From CADEER01 sp965216585 (GTDB lineage: Bacteria; Desulfobacterota; Binatia; HRBIN30; CADEER01), in contig CBDCGC010000003.1 of assembly GCA_965216585.1 (NCBI GenBank), forward strand, positions 1,984,001 to 2,048,000: a stretch of DNA of 64,000 nucleotides, in the 5' to 3' direction. The translations under genes and the position numbers were made by a program. A model generated the notes under the pieces. It worked only from the letters and a program-made list of their open reading frames with translations. It had not been told where the DNA came from and ran no database searches. This document shows, in pieces, positions 42,294 to 50,115 of the stretch; within the stretch, counting starts at the first letter, position 1, and the number at the start of each line of letters is the position of its first letter.

Positions 42294-43364
42294 ATGGCGA
42301 CACCGCAAGAGATTCTCGAGCAGCTCAAGGAGATCCACTTCCCCGGATACTCGCGCGACATCGTTTCGTTCGGCATCGTGCGCAACATCGAGGTCGGCTC
42401 CGATACGGTCACCGTGACCCTCGCCCCGGGTGGTGCCAAAGAGGACTCCATCGCCGAGATCCGCAAGGCGGTCGAGGAACGCGTCCGCGACTTCACCGGC
42501 ACGGCCAGCGTCGAGATCGTTCTCGAGGCGCCGGCGCCGCCGCGCCATCGCGAGCCGGCGCGCCGCGCCGACATTCCCGGAGTCGACAACATCATCGCCG
42601 TCGCCAGCGGCAAGGGCGGCGTCGGCAAGTCGACCGTCGCCGTCAATCTCGCCCTCGCCCTGCGCCGGCAAGGAAAATCGGTCGGTCTGCTCGACGCCGA
42701 CGTCTACGGACCGAGCGTGCCACTGCTGCTCGGCATCGGCGCGGACGACAGCGCCGGCAGCGACGGCGACAACATCCGGCCAGCCCAGGCGCACGGCATG
42801 CCGGCCGTCTCGCTGGGGATGTTCATCAACCGCGGCCAGCCGGTGATCTGGCGCGGGCCGATGATCAACAAGCTGCTGACGCAGTTCTTCCGCGACGTCG
42901 AGTGGGGCGAGCTCGACTACCTGGTGCTCGACCTGCCGCCCGGCACCGGCGACGCCCAGCTCACCATCGCCCAGCAAGCGCCGCTCGCCGGCGGCGTCAT
43001 CGTCACGACGCCGCAAGACGTCGCCCTGCTCGACGTGCAACGCGGCATCGAGATGCTCAACCAGGTCGGCGCGCCGGTCTTGGGAGTGGTCGAGAACATG
43101 TCCTACCACCTGTGTCCGAGCTGCGGCCACCGGGCCGAGATTTTCGGCCACGGCGGTGGCGACAGCATGGCGAAGGAGGCCGACATTCCCTTTCTCGGCG
43201 AGATCCCTCTGGCGCGGCGGATTCGCGAGACCAGTGACGTCGGCCAGCCGATCGTCGTCGCCGAACCCGACGGCGAGCACGCCAAAGCGTTTGCCGCCCT
43301 GGCGGCGCGCGTCGACGCAGAAGTAGCGACGCGCGGCCGCACCGAGCTGCCGCTGGTTCATTGA
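42294..43364 (+). CDS. mrp: Mrp/ApbC/NBP35-family Fe-S cluster carrier ATPase
   Basis: 356 residues. An N-terminal MIP18/DUF59 domain (EILEQLKEIHFPGYSRDIVS onward, ~1-85), then a P-loop ATPase with deviant Walker A IIAVASGKGGVGKSTVAVNLAL and Walker B LDYLVLDLPPGTGDAQ. The paired cysteines CPSC are in SYHLCPSCGHRAEIFG, used to bridge a [4Fe-4S] cluster in the dimer. It carries and delivers clusters in the cytosol. It starts 82 bp after the last hairpin repeat and is followed by more than 1.2 kb of repeats. Confidence 0.95.
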   Translation: MATPQEILEQLKEIHFPGYSRDIVSFGIVRNIEVGSDTVTVTLAPGGAKEDSIAEIRKAVEERVRDFTGTASVEIVLEAPAPPRHREPARRADIPGVDNIIAVASGKGGVGKSTVAVNLALALRRQGKSVGLLDADVYGPSVPLLLGIGADDSAGSDGDNIRPAQAHGMPAVSLGMFINRGQPVIWRGPMINKLLTQFFRDVEWGELDYLVLDLPPGTGDAQLTIAQQAPLAGGVIVTTPQDVALLDVQRGIEMLNQVGAPVLGVVENMSYHLCPSCGHRAEIFGHGGGDSMAKEADIPFLGEIPLARRIRETSDVGQPIVVAEPDGEHAKAFAALAARVDAEVATRGRTELPLVH

Positions 43365-43367
43365 CCT

Positions 43368-43496
43368 GAAACTCGCTGCGCTCGTAGGCTCAGGCGCAGG
43401 CTTAGGCGAAGGCAAAGGTTGGTGATCGCTGGCCCGATATCCCATTCGAACACTTTCTCTACATGAATGATCCGGCGCCGCGCCGGTGGGTTTGCT
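43368..43496. repeat. Mosaic repeat family 2, copy 1
   Basis: Begins CTGAAACTCGCTGCGCTCGT three bases after the mrp stop and ends with the hairpin CCGGCGCCGCGCCGG plus TGGGTTTGCT. Two further copies follow at 44067-44192 and 44196-44320, a tail piece lies at 44030-44063, and an interrupted copy lies at 49908-50115. Copies alternate between two middle segments (GATCGCTGGCCCGATATCCC or GTCGCTGCGCGAGGCAAATC), so the family is a mosaic. Confidence 0.85.
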
Positions 43497-43620
43497 TACC
43501 TGAAATTGGCGAAGACCAGCCCGAACACTTCAGAGAAAAGACGCCGAATCTTCTCCCTTCGTCGAATGCCCAACTTCCCCCTTTCACTTAAGAGGGATCG
43601 CTACGCGCTCTTCATCGGCC

Positions 43621-43725
43621 CAGCCTCCCCCTTTGAAAAAGGGGGACTGAGGGGGATTCTCTGATGCACCTCACCGCGCTCTGCGAAATCCCCCCTAACC
43701 CCCCTTTTCCAAAGGGGGGGATGGC
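43621..43725. repeat. Long imperfect inverted repeat of C5T3/A5G5 type
   Basis: Left arm 43621-43660 contains CTCCCCCTTTGAAAAAGGGG and GAGGGGGATT. The right arm 43684-43725 is its imperfect reverse complement (AATCCCCCCTAACCCCCCTT). About 40-bp arms enclose a 23-bp loop. This resembles the palindromic intergenic repeats with CCCCCTTT/AAAGGGGG cores scattered in many cyanobacterial and delta-proteobacterial genomes. A weaker third piece lies at 43570-43600. Confidence 0.75.
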
Positions 43726-43740
43726 TACGCGCTCTGACCT

Positions 43741-43900
43741 GACCTGAAACTCCCTCGATGTCGCCTATGCGCTGTTGCCTGGCGGAGTCACCTCATAAGA
43801 TCGTCGGAGGGGTTGTCAGTCCGAGAGTGTGACCCGAGTTGGCAGTTGTTGATTCATTCTGACCTGGGGGAGACCCGCCGTATTCGGGGGCTCGCCAATG
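43741..43900. repeat. Direct repeat family 3, copy A (160 bp)
   Basis: Matches 50116-50273 in the same orientation with two substitutions and one 2-bp indel over 160 bp; similarity stops abruptly after GCCAATG on the right. No coding similarity is recognised in it. The remainder, 43901-44029, shows no feature. Confidence 0.9.
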
Positions 43901-44066
43901 TACGATGCGACGCTCGGGACCATGCTAGGCTTGGGGCACAAAGCACCAATGATTGTTGGGTCATAGCTGTCACACTCTCGCCCCCATCGTAGCGCCAACG
44001 GCCAGAGCCTCCAAGAGAAGTTTCTTCACTGTATGATCCGGCGGTCACGCCGGGGGTTTTGCTAGG

Positions 44067-44320
44067 CTGAAACTCGCTGCGCTCGTAGGCTCAGGCGCAG
44101 GCTTAGGCGAAGGCAAAGGTTGGTGTCGCTGCGCGAGGCAAATCGAGAGTTTCTCTATATGAATGATCCGGCGCCGCGCCGGGGGCCCGGCTAGGCTGAA
44201 ACTCGCTGCGCTCGTAGGCTCAGGCGCAGGTGCAGGCTGAGGTTGGTGATCGCTGGCCCGATATCCCATTCGAACAGTTTCTCTATATGAATGATCCGGC
44301 GCCGCGCCGGTGGGTTTGCT
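44067..44320. repeat. Mosaic repeat family 2, copies 2 and 3 in tandem
   Basis: Copy 2 (44067-44192) and copy 3 (44196-44320) both start CTGAAACTCGCTGCGCTCGT and end with the CCGGCGCCGCGCCGG hairpin. Copy 3 matches copy 1 in its middle segment, copy 2 carries the alternative one. The stretch from 43365 to 44577 contains no credible gene; all open frames there run through repeat DNA. Confidence 0.85.
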
Positions 44321-44330
44321 AGCCCACATT

Positions 44331-44567
44331 TCTCACCAGATTTCGTAGCGAGAGCGTGGAGAGGCATGCAGATCAAGGGCGCACGGAGTGAAGCGCCCGG
44401 AGGCATCCTTGAACAGGCTGTCGAGGACGGTGAGGGAGTACGGCCTTGAGGCAGGCAAGCTCCGCTTGCCTGCCGACGCCCATCGGAGTGCGGAGCAGTA
44501 CGGGGGCCGGTTCACCAACAGATGCGTGTCTATCCGCGCTCGCAGTAGAAACCTGGTGAGATATGCG
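44331..44567. mobile_element. MITE-like element with ~45-bp imperfect terminal inverted repeats
   Basis: The left end (TCTCACCAGATTTCGTAGCG at 44331-44350 and on to about 44375) is imperfectly repeated in reverse complement at the right end (ATCTCACCAGGTTTCTACTG, 44563-44544, on to about 44520). Near the centre is a perfect 11-bp hairpin, GGCAGGCAAGC-TCC-GCTTGCCTGCC (44450-44474). It is about 237 bp, with no credible coding capacity. It abuts the stop codon of the gene at 44578. Confidence 0.5.
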
Positions 44568-44577
44568 CGCCAGGCTG

Positions 44578-46410
44578 CTAGCCGCCTCCCCCCGGCGTTG
44601 GCGTTGGCGGCGGCGGAGTCGGCGGGATGCGGACGACGATCTGCGCCACCGGGCCGAAATTGCCGCGCGAATCGCGGGCGCGAGCGCTGACCAGAGTATC
44701 GCCGACGGGAAAGGTCAGGTTCTGCGAAACCAGGCTGCAGAACTGCGTCGACGAGGTTGAGTCGACACAACCGAATTCACCGTTCTGCATGAGGATACAC
44801 GGCTCGCCCGAACAACGGCGGCCGCGCCGGGCGTTGACGCCATCGACGAAGCGACAGCCGAGATCGTTGAGAACGTCGAGCACGCCGTCTTCCTCGGTAA
44901 ACACCGGCGGGTCGATACCGGGTACACCGCCGAGGACCGGCGGCGTGTCGTCGCATACCAGGGCGCTGCCATTACCGAGATCGCGCGTCACCTGAATCTG
45001 AAAGTCCGGCGCGCCGCCGGCTGAGAAGGTCGACAGCAGCACCGGCAAGCCACTGACGCCGATGCCCGCCTCGACGACGACGGAGAAGCCCGAGCCGAAG
45101 GGACGCGAGTAGAGCGGCAAACCGCCGGCCGTTTCGCCGCTGGCGGTAATGACGCGGTCGCTGGCGGTTGCCAGGCCGAAGAACGTGATCACCGGCCCGA
45201 TCGGCACGTCGCGGGTGGCCGTCGGCGTCGGCGTGCGGGTCGGCACCAGCGTCGGTGTCGCCGTCGGCCCGGCCGGCGTCGGCGTGTGCGTCCGCGTCGG
45301 TGTGTGAGAGAAGGTTGGCGACTGCGTCGGCGTCGGTGTACGGGTCGGCGTCCGCGTGGGAGTGCGCGTCGGCGTGTTGGTCGCCGTCGGCATGGGCGTG
45401 CCCGGTCCCAGCGTCGGCGTCGCCGTGCCGGTGTGCGTACGCGTCGGCGTCCGCGTCGGTGTGCGCGTCGGCGTCGGCGAACCCGGCCGCGATGTCGGCG
45501 TGCGTGTTGGCGTGCGCGTCGGTGTCGCCGTCGGCGGGCTGGTGGCGGTCGGCGTCGACCGGGGCGTAAGGGTCGGCGTGAACGTCGGCGTAAAGGTCGG
45601 CGGCGGCGGTCCGTCGCCGACGCGCAACACCAGCCGGCCGACCGGCGAGAAGAGGCCGTCTTCGTCGCGCACCTGCACGACCAGCGGCGTGTCGCCATCG
45701 GGGAACTCGAGAAAGCCGTCGACGGATAGACAGAACTGGGCGCGGCTGTTCGCCCGCACGAAACCCGATTGGCCGAATTCGTTCTGCGTGCAGGTCGCGC
45801 CGGGAATCGTCGCCACGGCAAAACGACACGAGAGATCGTTGATCGAGTTGGAGATCGCCTGTTCGAAAGAAAAGCTCTCCGGGTCGATCGGCGGCACACC
45901 GCGCGTCGGGTCGCAGACGAAATCGGCGCCATCGCCGAGCTGGCGCGTCGCCTGCACCTGCAAATCGGGGCGGCGGCGCGGGTCGAAGGGGTCGTGGTCG
46001 AAAACCGAGAGGCCGACCGGTGCGCCGCCCGGGCCGCGCCGCGCCTCGACGACGATGTTGAAGCCGAGACCGCTGTTGAGAAAGTACACCGTGGCGCCGT
46101 CCGGCTCTTGGCCGAGAGCCGGCGCGACACGGCCATCGGGACTGCTGACGCCGAGAAAGGTGAGGACCGGACCGTGCACGGCGGCGACCAGGTCGGCGGC
46201 GGAGACGACACCATCACGGTTGGCGTCGGCACTGTCGCAGGTTGAAGAAGGCGCGAAGACGATCGGCACCAGGTGCGGCCGCTCATCGGCGGCCACGCTG
46301 CCGTCACAATCGAGATCGATCGGCGACTGCGCCGCCAGCGAGCCCGCCGCCAACGTGACCGCTGCCAGCACCGCCAGCGCGGCCGGGAAGAATCGACAGA
46401 CGCCCATCAC
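44578..46410 (-). CDS. Secreted protein: dockerin-like EF pair, two copies of a Cys-containing domain, Thr-Pro linker
   Basis: 610 residues with a Sec signal peptide (to about residue 27). Residues 31-79 hold two EF-hand/dockerin-like loops (DLDCDGSVAADE and DANRDGVVSAADL). A domain at 81-265 (DGRVAPAL, GFNIVVEARRG, LNDLSCRF-like block, QFCLSVDGFLEFPDGDT, VRDEDGLFSPVG) is repeated at 405-595 (GFSVVVEAGIG, VLNDLGCRF, TQFCSLVSQNLTFPVGDT, ARDSRGNFGPVA). A Pro/Thr/Arg low-complexity linker joins them (267-401). A third copy of the domain is in the next gene upstream. The domain is not one I can name. The role is unknown: extracellular or surface, possibly Ca2+-dependent. Confidence 0.75.
   Translation of the reverse strand: MMGVCRFFPAALAVLAAVTLAAGSLAAQSPIDLDCDGSVAADERPHLVPIVFAPSSTCDSADANRDGVVSAADLVAAVHGPVLTFLGVSSPDGRVAPALGQEPDGATVYFLNSGLGFNIVVEARRGPGGAPVGLSVFDHDPFDPRRRPDLQVQATRQLGDGADFVCDPTRGVPPIDPESFSFEQAISNSINDLSCRFAVATIPGATCTQNEFGQSGFVRANSRAQFCLSVDGFLEFPDGDTPLVVQVRDEDGLFSPVGRLVLRVGDGPPPPTFTPTFTPTLTPRSTPTATSPPTATPTRTPTRTPTSRPGSPTPTRTPTRTPTRTHTGTATPTLGPGTPMPTATNTPTRTPTRTPTRTPTPTQSPTFSHTPTRTHTPTPAGPTATPTLVPTRTPTPTATRDVPIGPVITFFGLATASDRVITASGETAGGLPLYSRPFGSGFSVVVEAGIGVSGLPVLLSTFSAGGAPDFQIQVTRDLGNGSALVCDDTPPVLGGVPGIDPPVFTEEDGVLDVLNDLGCRFVDGVNARRGRRCSGEPCILMQNGEFGCVDSTSSTQFCSLVSQNLTFPVGDTLVSARARDSRGNFGPVAQIVVRIPPTPPPPTPTPGGGG
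45208..45612. repeat. Low-complexity GTCGGCGTGCG-type tract encoding the Thr-Pro linker
   Basis: Short imperfect repeats of GTCGGCGTGCG/GTCGGTGT run for about 400 bp, giving TPTRTPT-type peptide on the minus strand and open frames in other phases. Such tracts are prone to slippage and length change. Confidence 0.85.
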
Positions 46411-46559
46411 CAGGAGGAGATGCTCACAAACGACGAAGATGCTGCAATGCCGCAGCTTGATCCGGTTGATCAGGCTGCGGCATTGAGCGGTGGGAGTCTG
46501 GGTTCAGCTCGATTTGCACTGGCGCGGCGCCGAATGCGCTCCGCCGGCGCTGCCGCCGC

Positions 46560-47552
46560 CTACGGGCGCCGGCGCACTGGAGTCGGGGTCGGCTTCACCG
46601 GCGAAGCCGGCGGCCGCGTCGGACGCGGCTGGCGGCGCAAGACGAACTTCGACACCGGGCCGGGATTGCCCTCGCGATCGCGCAGGCGAATGCTGACCGT
46701 CGTATCGCCCTCTGGGAAACGCCACAGGCGAGCGACCACCATGCAGAATTGCACCGTCGAATCTTCGGCGTGGAACGAGAACTCGCCGCGTCGGTTCACC
46801 GTGCACGACGAGTCGGATTCGATGAACGTCTCGAAGCGGCATGCCATATCGTTGAGAGCGTTGGAGATCCGCTGCGTCTTCGAAAAGTCGGCCGGCGAGA
46901 TTGCCGGAATGCCACCGAACTTGGGCGGCCGCGCATCGCAGACCACCTCGCTACCGTCGCCGAGCGGGCGATCGACTTGCACCTGCAGGTCGGGCCGCTT
47001 GTTGGGATCCTCCGGATCGTGACGAAAGATCGATCGCCCCGCCTCGAGATTCGAGAAGCCCGGCTTGCCCTCGATGACCATCATGAAACCCGAACCGACG
47101 TAGTTGAGATAGATCGGCACGCCGTCGGGCGTATTGCCGATCGGCTCGGTCATCTTGCCGTCGGCGCGCGCGGCGCCGGCGAAGGTGATCACCGGACCCA
47201 CCTGCTTGCCCGCCTTGATCGCCGCATCGGTCCCTTCGTTCCTGATCGGCCGCACCTGGAGCTTGCGCGCTTCCACACGCTTTTTCTGGTCGGCCGCGGT
47301 CACCACCGGCACGTGTGGAGTCGGCTGCGGCGCCGGCTTGGCGCGTCGCTCGACCTGCGGCGACGCCGTCGGCACGGCTGCTGCGGTCGGCACCTTGGGC
47401 GCCGCGCTGGGCACGGCGGTCGGCGCCGCCGGCGTCGGCGGCGCCACGGTTTTGATCACCACCGGGTCCGGCACCGCTGTCGGCACCGGATCGCTGACGG
47501 CAGAGCACGCCGCCACGCCAACTGCCATCGCCAACCAACTTCGCTTGTGCAT
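46560..47552 (-). CDS. Lipoprotein with one copy of the Cys-containing domain
   Basis: 330 residues from ATG 47552 (GAGGGG Shine-Dalgarno 6 nt upstream; two more ATGs precede it). Lipobox VGVAAC with Cys16, then a Pro/Ala/Thr/Val-rich spacer (~17-95). The domain begins GPVITFAGAARADGKMTEPIG and runs through IYLNYVGSGFMMVIEGKPG, RPDLQVQVDRPLGDGSEVVC, ALNDMACRFETF, VQFCMVVARLWRFPEGDT and IRLRDREGNPGPVSKF to a short PT tail. The same domain occurs twice in the neighbouring protein at 44578-46410, so the two genes are paralogous. Likely outer-membrane attached; function unknown. Confidence 0.75.
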   Translation of the reverse strand: MHKRSWLAMAVGVAACSAVSDPVPTAVPDPVVIKTVAPPTPAAPTAVPSAAPKVPTAAAVPTASPQVERRAKPAPQPTPHVPVVTAADQKKRVEARKLQVRPIRNEGTDAAIKAGKQVGPVITFAGAARADGKMTEPIGNTPDGVPIYLNYVGSGFMMVIEGKPGFSNLEAGRSIFRHDPEDPNKRPDLQVQVDRPLGDGSEVVCDARPPKFGGIPAISPADFSKTQRISNALNDMACRFETFIESDSSCTVNRRGEFSFHAEDSTVQFCMVVARLWRFPEGDTTVSIRLRDREGNPGPVSKFVLRRQPRPTRPPASPVKPTPTPVRRRP

Positions 47553-47630
47553 CATCATCCCCTCTGTACCAAGCCGCCGGGCGCCCTCGTCTTCCATCGC
47601 GACCGGCGTCGATCCCGTCCAGACCCTGAG

Positions 47631-47824
47631 TTAACCTCAAAGAAAAGATAATCCGCGAGGAAGAACGCGTCAGGGAGTGCCAGATGCGGCCGAGCGCAGC
47701 TTTCGGCAAGCGGAGTGTAGTCCATCCTACATGAGCATTGCCGAAGGCGAGCACGGCCGCAGATGGTGCTCTATGGCGCGAGCTCGTGGCGTTTCTTACC
47801 GTGGATTATTTTTTTTGAGGTTAA
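47631..47824. mobile_element. MITE-like long palindrome with TTAA ends
   Basis: The element begins TTAACCTCAAAGAAAAGATA and ends with the reverse complement of TTAACCTCAAAAAAAATAAT. The inverted similarity continues inward through almost the whole 194 bp to an apex GTAG-TCCATC-CTAC (47717-47730). Both ends carry TTAA, compatible with a TTAA target duplication. No open frame. It fills most of the 47553-47899 gap between the lipoprotein and the AMIN gene. Confidence 0.75.
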
Positions 47825-47899
47825 GCCATGTCGAAATGCGGATCAAGATAGCACCTGTTCAGGTTGCCGCACCCATTGCAATGGGGTATCGACGAGACG

Positions 47900-48349
47900 A
47901 TGCACGCGAAATTCACTTTGTACGCCATGGCCCTGGCACTTCTTGCCAACCCGGGATGCTCGCAGCGCCTGCCGCTCGAAGAAGCGGGCGTCGCCGCCGA
48001 CAGCTATTCAGCATCTCTTTCACCTCTCGATCTGCGCAAGTTCGAGGTCGCCACCTCGGCCAGCGGCCACCGTGGAGTCTTCCTGCACCTCTCGCGCTTT
48101 CCCGAGGCGATCGCCCACGCGCAACACTCCAACCCGGCACGCATCGTCATCGACATCAGCGGCCCGACCGGTATCGAGAGCGCCGAGGAGACCTTCCCGG
48201 GCGGCGACAGCCTCGTCTCGATGGTCCGCGTCACCCGCAACATCGGCCAGTTGCGCATCGTCCTCGATCTGGCCGGCGCCGACCCACCCGGCTACACCAT
48301 CCACCGCATGGGCGACTGGGTGATGGTGCGCCTGCGCCCACCCGCCTGA
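47900..48349 (+). CDS. AMIN-domain secreted protein
   Basis: 149 residues from ATG 47900: hydrophobic start MHAKFTLYAMALALLANPGC (signal peptide; the Cys context is a poor lipobox). An AMIN domain follows: DLRKFEVATSASGHRGVFLH, NPARIVIDISGPTGIES, VRVTRNIGQLRIVLDLAG and YTIHRMGDWVMVRL. AMIN domains localise periplasmic proteins such as AmiC, PilQ or type IV pilus parts by binding peptidoglycan. No amidase domain follows, so this is a stand-alone AMIN protein. The HEAT-repeat gene follows 42 bp later. Confidence 0.82.
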   Translation: MHAKFTLYAMALALLANPGCSQRLPLEEAGVAADSYSASLSPLDLRKFEVATSASGHRGVFLHLSRFPEAIAHAQHSNPARIVIDISGPTGIESAEETFPGGDSLVSMVRVTRNIGQLRIVLDLAGADPPGYTIHRMGDWVMVRLRPPA

Positions 48350-48391
48350 GCCGCGCTTGAAGATGAGCACCAGCGCCGGTAACTTTTTCTG

Positions 48392-49051
48392 ATGCGAAAG
48401 ACAGCGCAACTCAGTGCAGCGTTGCTGATCTCGCTGCAGGCCGCCACCGCGATCGCCCAGGGCAGCGTCACCGAGGCCGCGCGCCAGCGCTACGAAAAGG
48501 CCAGCAAGTCGGCGAGCGTCGAGAGCGTCGCCCGCAGCATGGACAGCGCCGATCCGATGGAGCGACTCGACGGATTGCGATCGCTGACCAGCCTCGAAGA
48601 CGACCACGCCATCGACCTCTTGCTCCAAGCGCTCGGCGATACCGACATGCGCGTACGCGCCAAAGCCATCGACTCCTGCGCCGACCTGCGCGCCACCGCG
48701 GCGACACCGGTCCTCATCCAGCAGTTGTTCATGAGCGACACCGCACCGCCGGTCAAGCAGCGCATCCTCGCCGCCCTCGGCAAGATCGGCGACAGCGGCG
48801 CCGCCAAACCGATCATGGAGCTACTCGACCAGGGTCTCGACCCAGCCACCCGCGGCACCGCCATCTTCGCCCTCGGCGACCTCGGTTGGTCCGACTCCCT
48901 TCCGTTACTGGACGAGATCTCAACCAAGGACGACAACCAGACCCTACAGCGCCTCGCCCGCCAGGCCGCGAGCAAAGTACGCTACGCCCAAACCCTGAGA
49001 GCCAACGAAGCCAGCCAACCGCTCAACACCTTCCTCAAGCCGCAACAATAG
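48392..49051 (+). CDS. Secreted HEAT-repeat protein
   Basis: 219 residues. Signal peptide MRKTAQLSAALLISLQAATAIAQ, then a coiled helical start and at least four HEAT-like repeats: PMERLDGLRSLTSLEDDHAI, DLLLQALGDTDMRVRAKAID, TPVLIQQLFMSDTAPPVKQR and PIMELLDQGLDPATRGTAIF, ending SLPLLDEISTKDDN. These form a curved protein-binding solenoid in the periplasm. It is in tandem with the AMIN gene and probably co-transcribed, so the two may form one envelope complex. Confidence 0.85.
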   Translation: MRKTAQLSAALLISLQAATAIAQGSVTEAARQRYEKASKSASVESVARSMDSADPMERLDGLRSLTSLEDDHAIDLLLQALGDTDMRVRAKAIDSCADLRATAATPVLIQQLFMSDTAPPVKQRILAALGKIGDSGAAKPIMELLDQGLDPATRGTAIFALGDLGWSDSLPLLDEISTKDDNQTLQRLARQAASKVRYAQTLRANEASQPLNTFLKPQQ

Positions 49052-49166
49052 CGCCCCCGCCACCGCGACGGGAAGGCAAGTCGCCGACCAGCCGCGCCGA
49101 CGTGCCAACCCGACGAAGCCGTTGACCGAAACAACCGAGCAACGTATCCAGAACCGTCAACCCCCG

Positions 49167-49250
49167 GGCCTCGTGGTGGAATTGGCAGACACGGCAGACT
49201 CAAAATCTGCTGCGGGCAACCGCGTGGGAGTTCAAGTCTCCCCGAGGCCA
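49167..49250 (+). tRNA. tRNA-Leu (anticodon CAA)
   Basis: Acceptor arm GGCCTCG (49167-49173) pairs with CGAGGCC (49243-49249), with discriminator A at 49250. D arm GTGGAATTGGCAGACAC. Anticodon stem GCAGA/TCTGC with loop CTCAAAA gives anticodon CAA. A long class II variable arm (TGCGGGCAACCGCG region) and T arm GGGAG-TTCAAGT-CTCCC follow. CCA is not encoded. Downstream CTCTTTTGTTTT may end transcription. The accessory region starts right after this gene. Confidence 0.93.
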
Positions 49251-49357
49251 CTCTTTTGTTTTCAGCCACTTATGCTTCACTGCAACTCGCTTCCCGAGCG
49301 CCATTTCGGCAGTGGGTAAGCAATAGGTAAGCACCAGAAGGGCTTCCGACGAAGCAG

Positions 49358-49807
49358 ATGAACCATCAGGAAAAGCTGGTTGCCAAGGACGCCACGGCGC
49401 TTGCCCGACTGCTAAGGCGAATCCGGGAGTCACGTCGAGACCGGAAGAGGGCTGGCAGGAGTTCTCGTCCCGCTCGCAGAGCCCTGAGCCGTAAGGATCG
49501 AGACGCCATTCTCGCCAAGACGGGAGGTCGATGCCACATCTGCGGAGGACTGATCAAAGACCGGTGGAACGCCGACCACGTCCTGGCCCATGCAGGCGGC
49601 GGCGGGCATACCGTAGACAACTACCTGCCCGCCCACGGCCTCTGTAACAACTACCGCTGGGACTACGACGCCGAAGAGTTCCAGCTCATCATGAAACTCG
49701 GGATCTTCGTGCGCAGACAAATTGAACGAGAATCCCCCGACGGAATGGCCTTGGCCGGCCGGTTTCTGTCGCACGAAGCGGGGAGACTAAAGCGCAGAAA
49801 GCGGTAG
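49358..49807 (+). CDS. HNH endonuclease-type protein
   Basis: 149 residues. A basic N-terminal third (RRIRESRRDRKRAGRSSRPA) precedes the HNH zinc-finger-like fold: GGRCHICGGLI (first CxxC), WNADHVLAHAGGGGHTVDN (H-H of the catalytic part) and YLPAHGLCNNYRWDY (N and second Cys site). These enzymes nick or cut DNA in restriction systems, phages and introns. It lies 107 bp after tRNA-Leu. A truncated paralogue is at 54326-54592, sharing the RKDR-AIL-KTGGRCHICGG block. Confidence 0.88.
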   Translation: MNHQEKLVAKDATALARLLRRIRESRRDRKRAGRSSRPARRALSRKDRDAILAKTGGRCHICGGLIKDRWNADHVLAHAGGGGHTVDNYLPAHGLCNNYRWDYDAEEFQLIMKLGIFVRRQIERESPDGMALAGRFLSHEAGRLKRRKR

Positions 49808-49907
49808 GCGGAGTATACGGAACGCCTAATCCAGTTCGGAGAGCGAGTCATGCACCCAGGACGGCATGTCGAAGTCGATCACGCCTACTAATCGGTGTGG
49901 CTCTAGG

Positions 49908-50115
49908 CTGAAACTTGCTTCGCTCGTAGGTCTGGCGCTCCCCCAGCCTACTGCCCCAGCCCGAGCCTACAGCCTTTTTTTCCCAACCCAGTCTGGTTTG
50001 TATCAATGAAGGCTGGGGCTTGGGCTGGGGCAGTAGGCTGGGGGCGGTCTCGCTTCGCGAGGCAATCTGAAGTTTCTATCCATGAATGATCCGGCGCCGT
50101 GCCGGTGGTTTTGCT
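49908..50115. repeat. Mosaic repeat family 2, copy 4, with a perfect 23-bp hairpin (family 1) in its middle
   Basis: The outer parts match family 2 (CTGAAACTTGCTTCGCTCGT ... GAATGATCCGGCGCC). Its middle is replaced by a family 1 hairpin with perfect 23-bp arms, 49940-49962 and 50022-50044 (core CAGCCTACTGCCCC / GGGGCAGTAGGCTG), and a 59-nt loop. Where the 41.3-kb copies mismatch, this copy pairs. Confidence 0.85.

Noticed and set aside
43816..44770. Several small frames between mrp and the secreted protein gene
   Set aside because: All run through repeat families or the MITE-like element and lack ribosome sites or recognisable protein sequence.
45286..46486. Plus-strand frames with Val-Gly/Arg-Val repeats opposite the Thr-Pro linker
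   Set aside because: The short DNA repeat is open in several phases; the minus strand alone has a signal peptide and globular domains.
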